From NCBI RefSeq assembly GCF_003217215.1, contig NZ_QJTD01000004.1, forward strand, positions 114,790-178,789: 64,000 nt of DNA, written 5' to 3'. The DNA comes from Winogradskyella epiphytica (GTDB lineage Bacteria; Bacteroidota; Bacteroidia; Flavobacteriales; Flavobacteriaceae). Of the stretch, positions 50,502-59,325 are shown in pieces. The number at the start of each line of letters is the position of its first letter. Position 1 is the stretch's first letter. The notes under the pieces were generated by a model. That model had not been told where the DNA came from and did not search any database. It was given only the letters and a program-made list of their open reading frames with translations. The translations under genes were made by a program, and so were the position numbers.

Positions 50502-52877
50502 CTAGTGTAACTTGTAAACAACGATGGTTTTATCATCACTTTGTGTAATAAGTTCCAAACTTTGGTCTTTATCTAATTTTTGTAATTCGGCAGGCCCTGT
50601 TCCAAAAACAGGAAAATTAGGAATAGGCTCAGCTTGGCTATCAAAAAGATAGACCTTTTTAGATTGTAAATCTGTAGTGCTGACGTAAATTTTATCATTC
50701 AAATAGAAGATTCGCGGTTCGGTATATTCCCCGTAATCTAAATCTACTGTTCTAGATTTAATCTTTAATTTATTTTCTGTTAAAGTGACTAAAGTTTTAC
50801 TGGTGGTAGTAATACGATGCTTGTCTGTTAGATTTAAGCTAGTAGTATTTATTCGCCCACGAGTGTCAACTTGTGCAAGTTGGCCTAGTGTATTGGTCGT
50901 TGTGAACTTATTTTGGTATAAATAAATATCATTACCCGAAAAGTGAATTTTATCCTTCACATTAATTCTTATAGAGCCTTGGCGGTTTAGAATTTTGAGT
51001 GTTTCTCCTGCGCCAAATACGATATAGTCTTTAGAACCAATTCTGAAATGATGTGGTTGTGAAATAATTTCAGACCCTTTGCTTTTGTATTTGAAGCCAT
51101 TCATGAATTTCCCCTTCGCAGTGTACATGAGAAGGTTTTTACCTTGGGTGATTAACAACCTATAGTTTCTTCTATTTTCATAATCAAATACAGAAAGGGG
51201 TTGTGTGATTTCGTCATTATACTTTAAGGGAAAAGGGGATACGTTATTCCCATTTCTATCTAATACGTACAAGCGGTGAGGTGTGGCAAATGCCAATTGT
51301 AATCGGCCATTTTTATACATGTCTATTTGCTCGACTTGGCCAAGGATTTTACCGTGCAATTGTTTCTTCCAAAGAATGCTTCCAGAACTAGAAATTAAGT
51401 ATAGCACGTTGTTAACGTCCTGCACCACGATATCATGTGATTTGGATACATGATTAATAACGGTCTGTGGTGGCGTTAGGATGGAGGCGTCTATTTTAGT
51501 AGTGAATACTTCGGTCACTGAGTTTGAGGCGGCTCTTTTCTTGAATTCACGGATTATCCCATTAACGTAAGTGAAATTATCTTCTCGAATAAACTGAACA
51601 GCATTGGCATTGTAATTATCCATAGGTTGGCCTAAAGCGTTAGAAAGGGCCTCGTCATTTTTAAATATAAATAATGACGATTCGCTACTCAACTTTTGAT
51701 TGATGTTTTTAAAAGCTTCTGAATTAGATAATGTATTGGAATTAAGTGCGTGTGTTAATACCTGTTTTAGTTGATCTAGAGTACTCGCAAATACCATGAA
51801 GTTTTCATATACCGAAAAGTACTGGGCATTATCGTAGCTTATAAAAGGTTTAAGTTTCGTGGTGAAAAATTCCGGTTGTTCAAATTCGAAAATATCAATA
51901 GAGCGGAAAGTTTCAGTTACGGATTTTTCTTCTATAGATTCTAAAATAAGCTTTGGGTCTAAAGTATGAAGCACAAGCGCCTCGTCAATTAAGGCAATTT
52001 CATTTGTGAAATTTAAAAAACTTTCAGTGCTCACCTCTTCATCATCATTATTGTTGAAGGTTTTGAGATTTTTATTAAATACTGAAAAATCGTCATAAGC
52101 TATACTTATCAAAGAGCTCGTATTATATGGAGCAATGGAAGGTGTGTTTGTTTTTTGAGGTAAGGTGTTTTTAAATATCTCAAGGTGATTTGTACTGGAA
52201 TCTTTTGATGTGAGAATTCCACTGTAATGTAAACCTTTGTCTATATAGTTAAAGTCTAGCACGGTAAAGTTGCTCTTGTCATTACCGAGAACGTCAGAGA
52301 ATAGAAGTTTTGAATAATTGTTGGCTGTAGATTTAAATAAAACAGACGCTACAGATTTGTGATTCGTTGATTCAATTAAACGACTGAGCTCCGTATCTTC
52401 ATTCTTAGAGTTAAGTTCCTGAAGAACCTTTAAATTGTTGGATGCAGCAAATGTTTTTCCAACGACTTTGTGATATATGGTAGACTTTTCAATTTGAGTT
52501 TCTTGGATATCTAAGTCTACTAAAGTTTTAGAAATGTGATTAGGTATGGAGTCTACGACAAATAAAGTACTGTCGTTTGGAGTAAGAATGACATAATCTG
52601 AATTTCCTTTAATGGTATCTAATAAGGATATGAATACTTTTTGTGTTGTATTAAAGTGCTTGAGGATTTGGGAAGCATTTTTTAAATCGTCATTATGTAT
52701 ACCTGATAGAACATCATTGTTTTTAATACTACTGATAAAATCATTGAGCTCATTAATTTGTATAACAGCTTGAGTGTTTTTGGGAATAAACTGATGTGGC
52801 TGTTTCGTTTTATTATAATCTTTCTGGCAAGCAAATAATAAGATGAACAAAATCGAAAATAACCCAAGTCGCTTCAT
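50502..52877 (-). CDS. Large conserved lipoprotein with a beta-propeller-like C-terminus
   Basis: A 791-residue envelope protein of unknown function that I do not recognise by a Pfam name. Lipoprotein signal with Cys17 (LLFAC). The N-terminal half (about 30-470) is alternating helix and strand without catalytic motif, starting HQFIPKNTQAVIQINELNDF. The C-terminal part (about 480-790) has repeated four-stranded sheets with phrases such as GSILWKKQLHGKILGQVEQI, RLYVLDRNGNNVSPFPLKYN and KVYLFDSQAEPIPNFPVFGT, which suggests a PQQ-like beta-propeller of several blades. It follows rnhB by 32 bases on the same strand. Confidence 0.7.
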   Translation of the reverse strand: MKRLGLFSILFILLFACQKDYNKTKQPHQFIPKNTQAVIQINELNDFISSIKNNDVLSGIHNDDLKNASQILKHFNTTQKVFISLLDTIKGNSDYVILTPNDSTLFVVDSIPNHISKTLVDLDIQETQIEKSTIYHKVVGKTFAASNNLKVLQELNSKNEDTELSRLIESTNHKSVASVLFKSTANNYSKLLFSDVLGNDKSNFTVLDFNYIDKGLHYSGILTSKDSSTNHLEIFKNTLPQKTNTPSIAPYNTSSLISIAYDDFSVFNKNLKTFNNNDDEEVSTESFLNFTNEIALIDEALVLHTLDPKLILESIEEKSVTETFRSIDIFEFEQPEFFTTKLKPFISYDNAQYFSVYENFMVFASTLDQLKQVLTHALNSNTLSNSEAFKNINQKLSSESSLFIFKNDEALSNALGQPMDNYNANAVQFIREDNFTYVNGIIREFKKRAASNSVTEVFTTKIDASILTPPQTVINHVSKSHDIVVQDVNNVLYLISSSGSILWKKQLHGKILGQVEQIDMYKNGRLQLAFATPHRLYVLDRNGNNVSPFPLKYNDEITQPLSVFDYENRRNYRLLITQGKNLLMYTAKGKFMNGFKYKSKGSEIISQPHHFRIGSKDYIVFGAGETLKILNRQGSIRINVKDKIHFSGNDIYLYQNKFTTTNTLGQLAQVDTRGRINTTSLNLTDKHRITTTSKTLVTLTENKLKIKSRTVDLDYGEYTEPRIFYLNDKIYVSTTDLQSKKVYLFDSQAEPIPNFPVFGTGPAELQKLDKDQSLELITQSDDKTIVVYKLH

Positions 52878-52909
52878 TAAGATAAAATTTAGATTACAAA
52901 TATAAAAAG

Positions 52910-53512
52910 TTAAATATCCAATTGGTATTGCTCGGGTAATAATCTAAATGATTTTCTATGATATTTGGTTATACCATACTTTTTAATAGCCTCTCTGTGT
53001 TCTCGAGTTGGATAGCCTTTGTTTTTTTTCCAATTGTACATAGGGTATTCTTCATGGATTCTCTCCATATATTCATCTCTATATGTTTTGGCTAGTATAG
53101 ACGCTGCTGCTATGCTCAAATATTTACCATCTCCTTTAATTATTGTAGAATAAGGGATGTTTTTGAATGGTTTAAATTTATTTCCATCAACTATTATGTA
53201 TTCTGGTGATTGTTTTAGTTGTGAAATGGAACCATGCATTGCTTTAATTGATGCGTTTAATATATTAATTCTGTCAATTTCAGATTCAAAAATATGTTGA
53301 ACACCGAACGAAAGGCTTTCAATTTCAATTATGGGTTTTAAGATATGCCTTTTCTTTTCCGATAGTTGTTTAGAGTCGTTAAGCAAAGAATTGTTGAAAG
53401 ATTGAGGTAGAATTACCGCTGCAGCCGTAACAGGGCCAGCTAAACAACCTCTTCCTGCTTCATCTGTGCCACATTCAAAACTATAGGTAGAAAACTGTTT
53501 TTTTAGAGCCAA
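52910..53512 (-). CDS. rnhB: Ribonuclease HII
   Basis: Endonuclease that cleaves the RNA strand of RNA-DNA hybrids and removes misincorporated ribonucleotides; cytoplasmic, metal dependent. The signature [15 protein letters not shown] (residues 14-28) gives Asp17 and Glu18 of the D-E-D-D site; VDGNKFKPF (about 108-116) and the later [14 protein letters not shown] complete it. The 200-residue length is normal for type HII enzymes. It is the first gene of a minus-strand pair with the large lipoprotein, and a good promoter lies just upstream. Confidence 0.95.
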   Translation of the reverse strand: MALKKQFSTYSFECGTDEAGRGCLAGPVTAAAVILPQSFNNSLLNDSKQLSEKKRHILKPIIEIESLSFGVQHIFESEIDRINILNASIKAMHGSISQLKQSPEYIIVDGNKFKPFKNIPYSTIIKGDGKYLSIAAASILAKTYRDEYMERIHEEYPMYNWKKNKGYPTREHREAIKKYGITKYHRKSFRLLPEQYQLDI

Positions 53513-53528
53513 AGCATTAAATTTTGAA

Positions 53529-53561
53529 CAAAGTTAAAATTTTAACGCAACCCTTTTACAA
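53529..53561 (-). promoter_or_regulatory. Promoter of rnhB
   Basis: On the minus strand TTG (53561-53559), 22 bases, then TAACTTTG (53536-53529), within the Bacteroidota pattern. The leader before the ATG at 53512 is only about ten bases. Confidence 0.6.
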
Positions 53562-53666
53562 TTTTCACATCTAAGTATTGAGTAGCAGTGTTAAACAGTG
53601 GAAAAATCAGGATTATGGAATTCCTAATAATTACGCAACCCATTAACATATTTTTGGCAAAAAGGC

Positions 53667-53697
53667 TTGTTTATTTAATATTAAATTAAGATGTTTG
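53667..53697 (+). promoter_or_regulatory. Possible promoter of the susC operon
   Basis: TTG (53667-53669), 20 bases, then GATGTTTG (53690-53697), one base off TAnnTTTG. It lies about 30 bases before the susC start. A different promoter further up is possible. Confidence 0.45.
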
Positions 53698-53725
53698 CAG
53701 CTAGACTAACTCAAATAATTGTTTT

Positions 53726-56700
53726 ATGAAATTAAAGTTAACATGGTTATTGACGCTTTTTATGGCGTTCGTGATGCAATTTTCTTTTGCACAAGAGAAA
53801 ACTGTCACAGGTACAGTAACAACGGCTGCGGATGGTTTACCTCTTCCTGGTGCGAGTGTGATTGTAAAAGGGACCTCAAGGGGTCAACAAACTGATTTCG
53901 ATGGAAAGTATTCCATTCAAGTCAATCAAGGAGATGTTTTAGTAATTTCTTATGTGGGTATGAAGCCTGGAGAAGTTCTTATAGGTGCTGCTAGTACTTA
54001 CAACGTTGCTTTAGAGGATGCAAATACTCTAGATGAAGTTATCGTTGTTGGGTATGGTACTACAACTAAAGATGCTTTTACTGGTACAGCAACAAAAATT
54101 AATGCTGAAAACCTAGAAGCTAAAACAGTATCTAACTTATCTCAAGCTCTTAAAGGTGAGGTTGCAGGTGTGAATGTTGTAACAGGAAATGGTGCGCCAG
54201 GTTCTTCTGCAACAGTACGTATTCGTGGATTTGGTTCTGTTAACGGTAACCAATCTCCATTATATGTAGTAGATGGTGCTCCATATAATAGTGATATCTC
54301 TTCGATTAACGCAGCAGATATTGAAAGTACAACTGTATTAAAAGATGCAGCGGCTACTTCTATTTATGGATCAAGAGGTGCTAACGGTGTAATTTTAATT
54401 ACAACTAAGCAAGGTAAAACAGGAACTTCTAAAATTACAGTAGATTTTAAAACAAGTATCAATACTTTGTTTTTACCTCAATATGATGTGATTGAGTCTC
54501 CAGAAGAATATATGGAGGTGTCTTGGAGATCTCTTGTAAATAAAGGTGCTTTATTAGGTCAGGCTGATCCAGCTGCTTGGGCAAGTGCTAATTTATATGG
54601 TACTCCAGAAGGTATTAACAATCAGTATAACATTTGGGATGCTCAAGGTTCTGATTTAATTAATCCTTCTACAGGTAAATTTAACCCAGGTATTGCTAGA
54701 AAGTATACGCCAACAAAATGGTCTGATGCTGCTTTTAATACTAGTTACAGACAAGAAGCTAACGTTCAGTTTAGTGGAGGTAACGAAAAAACTCGTTTCG
54801 CAACATCTTTTGGTTACTTAGATGATCAAGGGTATGCAATTAAGTCGAGATATACGAGATATGCTACAAGAATTAACTTAGAGCATAAAGCTAAAGATTG
54901 GTTAACTATAGGAGGTAATATCGCTTTCACTGGAAGTAGATATGTAAACTCTTCTGATGCGGAAAATGAAGCAAGTTCTTCAGGTAACATTTTTGCACTT
55001 ACAAGTACGACTCCAACAATTTACGATGTGTATCTTAGAGATGCTGATGGTAATCGTATTGCAGATCCTATCTTCGGAGGTTACCAATTTGATTATGGTG
55101 GAGAGTACGGAAGACGTGCTTGGACTAATACAAATGGTATCGCAGATGCTAACTATGATTTAGTACAAACTGATGTAGCTACTGTTCTTGGAAACTTTAA
55201 TGTAGGTGTTGATTTTACAGATTACTTAAAATTAGAGCTTCGTTACAGTGGACAGTATAATGACGAAGATTACGCGTCTAGAGCTAACCCATTCTATGGT
55301 GGTTCTGCAGATGTTGGTGGTACATTATTTAAAGTACAAGATTTAAATATCAACCAAAACTTCTTACAGTTATTACGTTTCAATAAATCATACGGAGCTC
55401 ATACTGTAGAGGCTTTCGTAGCTCACGAATCTACTGAGAATAGATTTAAGAGAATGGGGGCAGGTGCTCAAACAGCAATCCTTCCAAACACTTTAGATTT
55501 AGCACAATATACAACTCCATTTGGTAAGGCGTATTCGTTTACTCAAGGATGGACATTAGATAGTTATTTCTCTCAATTGAATTATAACTATGATGGTAAG
55601 TATTACTTTACTGCATCTGTTAGACGAGATGGTTCTTCACGTTTCTTAAACGATAAGTGGGGTACTTTTGGTTCTGCAGGTCTTGGATGGGTTGTAACTT
55701 CAGAAGATTTTATGGCTAATTCAGGTGTGTTAGATTACTTAAAAGTAAAAGGTAGTTATGGTGTAATTGGAGATCAAGGTACTAACTTACAGTACGGATG
55801 GCAATTATATAACATCAATGATACTGCTGACGGTAGTTATTCATTTACACAAGGTGCTACTTTAGCTAACCCAGATTTAACTTGGGAAACTTCTAAAATT
55901 GCACAAGTTGGTTTTGAAAGTACTTGGTTCAATGACAGATTAGATCTTGATGTTGATTACTATGTGAAAAACACAACTAACTTATTCTTTGACCAAAGCT
56001 TACCAGGATCTAGTGGTTCAGCTAATATTCAGTATAACGATGGTAAATTACAAAACAGAGGTTTAGAGTTTAGCGCTAACTACAGATTATTAAGAGATGG
56101 TGACTTTAAATTATCTTTAGGTGTAAACGGTGAAATGTTTGAAAACGAAATCACTGAAATGCCAAATGATTATTTAACTGGAGAGCCTAAAGTATTAGAT
56201 GGTAGATTATCTCAAGGAAAATCTCTATACGATTGGTATATGCGTGAGTGGGCTGGTGTAGATCCTGCATCTGGTGCTGCTTTATGGAATATGTACTATG
56301 ATGATGTAGATAATAATGGTGTATTCAGCCCTGGTGACGAGAAGATAGGTAGTATGACTATTTATTTAGATGAGAACCCAAATGCTAATGTAAGAAAAAC
56401 AGTAACTGACACTTATACAGATGCTACGAACAAGTATGTTGGAAAATCTGCAATTCCTAAGGTAAGAGGTGGTTTCCGTCTTAATACTGGGTACAAAGGA
56501 TTTGACTTAACTGCACAGTTCAGCTATAGTATTGGTGGTTATGTGTATGACAGTGGATACGCAAGATTAATGGAAAACAGAAACTTAATTGGATCTGATA
56601 ACTTCCATACAGATGTTAGAGATGCATGGCAACAGCCAGGTGATATCACTAATATCCCTAGATTCTCTGCAGGTTATAGTGCTGATACTAGATTTAGTGG

Positions 56701-56950
56701 AACGTCTACTCGTTTCTTAACAAAGGCAGATTACTTATCATTAAATAACGTAAACCTTAGCTATACATTACCTAAGCAAGCAGTTAGTGATATGAATCTT
56801 ACTAATGTAAGATTATTTGTATCTGGAGATAACTTAATGATGTTAAGTGCTAGAGATGGATTAAACCCAGCTACACTTATCAGCAGTACTAACTCTGGTA
56901 TCTATATGCCAATGACTTCTTTTAGTCTTGGTGCAAAAATTGAATTTTAA
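53726..56950 (+). CDS. SusC/RagA family TonB-dependent outer-membrane transporter
   Basis: A 1,074-residue outer-membrane transporter. Signal peptide 1-22. A carboxypeptidase-regulatory-like domain (about 27-100) ends in the SusC signature DEVIVVGYG (103-111). The plug domain (about 115-225) carries ALKGEVAGVNVVTGNGAPG and TTVLKDAAATSIYGSRGANG. A long beta-barrel follows to the C-terminal aromatic residue (SFSLGAKIEF). Substrate type is not determined by sequence; in the SusCD class it may be a glycan or peptide. It is the first gene of susC-susD-lipoprotein, with gaps of 12 and 15 bases. Confidence 0.93.
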   Translation: MKLKLTWLLTLFMAFVMQFSFAQEKTVTGTVTTAADGLPLPGASVIVKGTSRGQQTDFDGKYSIQVNQGDVLVISYVGMKPGEVLIGAASTYNVALEDANTLDEVIVVGYGTTTKDAFTGTATKINAENLEAKTVSNLSQALKGEVAGVNVVTGNGAPGSSATVRIRGFGSVNGNQSPLYVVDGAPYNSDISSINAADIESTTVLKDAAATSIYGSRGANGVILITTKQGKTGTSKITVDFKTSINTLFLPQYDVIESPEEYMEVSWRSLVNKGALLGQADPAAWASANLYGTPEGINNQYNIWDAQGSDLINPSTGKFNPGIARKYTPTKWSDAAFNTSYRQEANVQFSGGNEKTRFATSFGYLDDQGYAIKSRYTRYATRINLEHKAKDWLTIGGNIAFTGSRYVNSSDAENEASSSGNIFALTSTTPTIYDVYLRDADGNRIADPIFGGYQFDYGGEYGRRAWTNTNGIADANYDLVQTDVATVLGNFNVGVDFTDYLKLELRYSGQYNDEDYASRANPFYGGSADVGGTLFKVQDLNINQNFLQLLRFNKSYGAHTVEAFVAHESTENRFKRMGAGAQTAILPNTLDLAQYTTPFGKAYSFTQGWTLDSYFSQLNYNYDGKYYFTASVRRDGSSRFLNDKWGTFGSAGLGWVVTSEDFMANSGVLDYLKVKGSYGVIGDQGTNLQYGWQLYNINDTADGSYSFTQGATLANPDLTWETSKIAQVGFESTWFNDRLDLDVDYYVKNTTNLFFDQSLPGSSGSANIQYNDGKLQNRGLEFSANYRLLRDGDFKLSLGVNGEMFENEITEMPNDYLTGEPKVLDGRLSQGKSLYDWYMREWAGVDPASGAALWNMYYDDVDNNGVFSPGDEKIGSMTIYLDENPNANVRKTVTDTYTDATNKYVGKSAIPKVRGGFRLNTGYKGFDLTAQFSYSIGGYVYDSGYARLMENRNLIGSDNFHTDVRDAWQQPGDITNIPRFSAGYSADTRFSGTSTRFLTKADYLSLNNVNLSYTLPKQAVSDMNLTNVRLFVSGDNLMMLSARDGLNPATLISSTNSGIYMPMTSFSLGAKIEF

Positions 56951-56962
56951 AAAAACGTTAAT

Positions 56963-58447
56963 ATGAAAAGAAGTATAGTTTATTTAATTGCATGTACCTC
57001 AATGATTTTTGTTGGGTGTAACGAGGACTTCCTAGATCCAGTGAGAAACACAAATGTGATCACGAGTGCGGAATTAGTGGAATACTCAGACCAAAACCCT
57101 GCTTTAATTGAGGGTACATTAGATGGAATTGCAAGTTTCATGATACAAGATCGTGGTATTACAACGCAACACTACGATATTGGGCAAAAAGGTGTAGATA
57201 TCTGGATGGACATGTTGTCTGGAGATATGGCCTTAGCTACAAGTTCTTATGGATGGTATAACGGTTCTGCCAATTTGGTTGCAACTGTAGATTTTACCGC
57301 TACTGAGAATAAAATTGTTTGGGATTACTACTATAAGATCGTTAACTTATCTAATAGTGTAATTATGTCATCGGGTGGTAATGACGCACAACCTGAAACG
57401 GATGGAGCTCGTCGTATTTTAGGCCAGGCAAAAGCTTCTAGAGCTTATGCTTATTTCTACTTAACTCAATTGTTTCAGAGAGAGTATGATCCAGCACAAC
57501 CTATTTTACCATATTACGATAGTGAAGTTGCTGAAACTGCTAAAGTGCCTGCATCTCAAATTTATGATCTAATCATAAGTGATTTAACAGATGCTATTTC
57601 TTTATTAGATGGATATACACGTTCTAATAAGAGTCAAATAGATAAATCAGTAGCTCAAGGTCTTTTAGCTTATACTTATGCGGCTAAAGGTGATTATGCT
57701 AACGCTAAGGTACAAGCTGATGCAGTAATAGCTAGTGGTTACCCATTAACTACAACTGGTCAACTTGCATACCCAGGAGCTGGTTCAGGTTTCAATGATA
57801 TCAATTCTGGATCTTGGATGTGGGGATTTGATTTAACTGAAGATTTAGGACATCAATTAATTGATTGGTGGGGACAAATCGATTACTTTACGTATAGCTA
57901 TGCTTGGGCAGGTGATGCTAAGTCTATTGATAACCTTTTGTTTAGCCAAATTCCTGATAATGATATAAGAAAAACACAATTTGGTACGACTCCAAATGCG
58001 GACTTAATGCCAATTAATAAGTTTTTCGACCCAGCTAGAACTGCAGGTTTACAATATATTATTACAACAGACCTTATTTTCATGAGAGTTGAGGAGTTTT
58101 ACTTACTAAGTGCAGAAGCTGCAGCTAAAACTGGTGATGAAGCTGGTGCTAAAGCTACATTAGTTGAGTTGTTAACGAACCGTTTAGGCGCGTCTGAGGC
58201 TGCTGCATATGTGGCACCACTTTCAGGAAATCAGTTAAGAAATGCTATTTATTTACAAACAAGGATTGAAATGTGGGGTGAAGGTAAATCATACTTAGCT
58301 ATGAAGAGAAACCAAGCTACTGTTCAAAGAGGTTCTAATCACGTATTCCGTGCAGGTGAGTCGTTTGCTTCTAATTCAGATGAATTGTCTTTCCAGATTC
58401 CACAATCTGAAATTGATAACAATCCTAATATTAATAGCCAAAACTAA
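56963..58447 (+). CDS. SusD/RagB family outer-membrane lipoprotein
   Basis: A 494-residue substrate-binding lid of the SusCD transporter, on the cell surface. Lipoprotein signal with Cys19 (FVGC). The helical SusD core with TPR-like helices is recognisable: ARRILGQAKASRAYAYFYLT (about 149-168) is typical, as is the C-terminal segment RIEMWGEGKSYLAMKRNQAT (about 434-453), the family's conserved end. It follows susC by 12 bases. Ligand not known; the S8 protease close by favours peptides, which is inference. Confidence 0.92.
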   Translation: MKRSIVYLIACTSMIFVGCNEDFLDPVRNTNVITSAELVEYSDQNPALIEGTLDGIASFMIQDRGITTQHYDIGQKGVDIWMDMLSGDMALATSSYGWYNGSANLVATVDFTATENKIVWDYYYKIVNLSNSVIMSSGGNDAQPETDGARRILGQAKASRAYAYFYLTQLFQREYDPAQPILPYYDSEVAETAKVPASQIYDLIISDLTDAISLLDGYTRSNKSQIDKSVAQGLLAYTYAAKGDYANAKVQADAVIASGYPLTTTGQLAYPGAGSGFNDINSGSWMWGFDLTEDLGHQLIDWWGQIDYFTYSYAWAGDAKSIDNLLFSQIPDNDIRKTQFGTTPNADLMPINKFFDPARTAGLQYIITTDLIFMRVEEFYLLSAEAAAKTGDEAGAKATLVELLTNRLGASEAAAYVAPLSGNQLRNAIYLQTRIEMWGEGKSYLAMKRNQATVQRGSNHVFRAGESFASNSDELSFQIPQSEIDNNPNINSQN

Positions 58448-58462
58448 AACCAACGAATTATT

Positions 58463-59203
58463 ATGAGAAAATATTTTAAATATCTTGCTGTCTTTACAGC
58501 AGTCATCATGTTTAACTGTGAGGCAGATGATGAAACAAAACTTAGCAATTATGTTGGTTTTGAAATAAGTCCATTGTATGTAGAGATTCCAAAGAACTCT
58601 AGTAGTACTATGGAAATAACATTCGCATCAAGTGAGAAAGCGTCTAGTGAAAGAACATATTCGATTTACGTAGATGAATCTTCTACTCTTGGAACTGAAT
58701 ATGTGGTGCCGAGCACAGTGACTATTCCAGCAAATTCAAATGTAGGAACATTTACCATTTCAGTATCTGATGATGACTCTTTAGCATTCTTTGATCAAAC
58801 TTTAGTAATTTCATTTCAAGATGAAGTTGGACTAGATGTTAGTGATAGTATCGTTATCACTGCAACAGAGTTATGTGAAGAGACGTTGATTAATCTAAAT
58901 CTAGTGTTTGATGATTACGCAGATGAAGCGATTTGGAGAATCTATGATATGGATGCTACACCACCTGCTATTTTGTATACAGGAGGTGCTGATGCAGAAT
59001 ATGATGGATTAGAATCATACGACATTCGCTTCTGCTTAGAGCCAGGAAATTATGGTATTGTTGTATATGACCTTTATGGTGATGGTGGTACTGATTATAC
59101 TATCACAACAGGAGATGATGTAATTTCTTCAGGATCTGTTCCAGATATTGGAAGTGGATATCCTGCTGTATCTAATATTTCTGCTGAATTTACAATAGAA
59201 TAG
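58463..59203 (+). CDS. Lipoprotein with Calx-beta/DUF4843-like domain, third gene of the susCD operon
   Basis: A 246-residue surface lipoprotein. Signal with Cys19 (FNC). The mature part has an N-terminal beta sandwich (about 30-135) with phrases such as YVEIPKNSSSTMEITFASSE and STVTIPANSNVGTFTISVSD, reminiscent of Calx-beta or DUF4843/DUF1735 proteins that follow SusD genes. The C-terminal part (about 140-246) has LCEETLINLNLVFDDYADEA and an acidic repeat-like YDLYGDGGTDYTITTGDD, similar to secreted peptide-binding or metalloprotease-associated domains. It follows susD by 15 bases and precedes a terminator. Precise role not known; possibly a surface-exposed substrate-binding protein. Confidence 0.7.
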   Translation: MRKYFKYLAVFTAVIMFNCEADDETKLSNYVGFEISPLYVEIPKNSSSTMEITFASSEKASSERTYSIYVDESSTLGTEYVVPSTVTIPANSNVGTFTISVSDDDSLAFFDQTLVISFQDEVGLDVSDSIVITATELCEETLINLNLVFDDYADEAIWRIYDMDATPPAILYTGGADAEYDGLESYDIRFCLEPGNYGIVVYDLYGDGGTDYTITTGDDVISSGSVPDIGSGYPAVSNISAEFTIE

Positions 59204-59223
59204 TATTAAAATGTCATTCAAAT

Positions 59224-59259
59224 TAAAGCCATCGTATTTTTATACGATGGCTTTTTTAT
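59224..59259 (+). terminator. Terminator of the susCD-lipoprotein operon
   Basis: AAAGCCATCGTAT and ATACGATGGCTTT form a 13-bp stem around four Ts, followed by a T-run. It separates the susCD operon from the S8 protease gene, which therefore needs its own promoter or read-through. Confidence 0.9.
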
Positions 59260-59325
59260 TAAAAAACACCTTATGAATTCAATCAATTTTGATGTATATT
59301 GCAACAAAATTATACTTATATTAAT

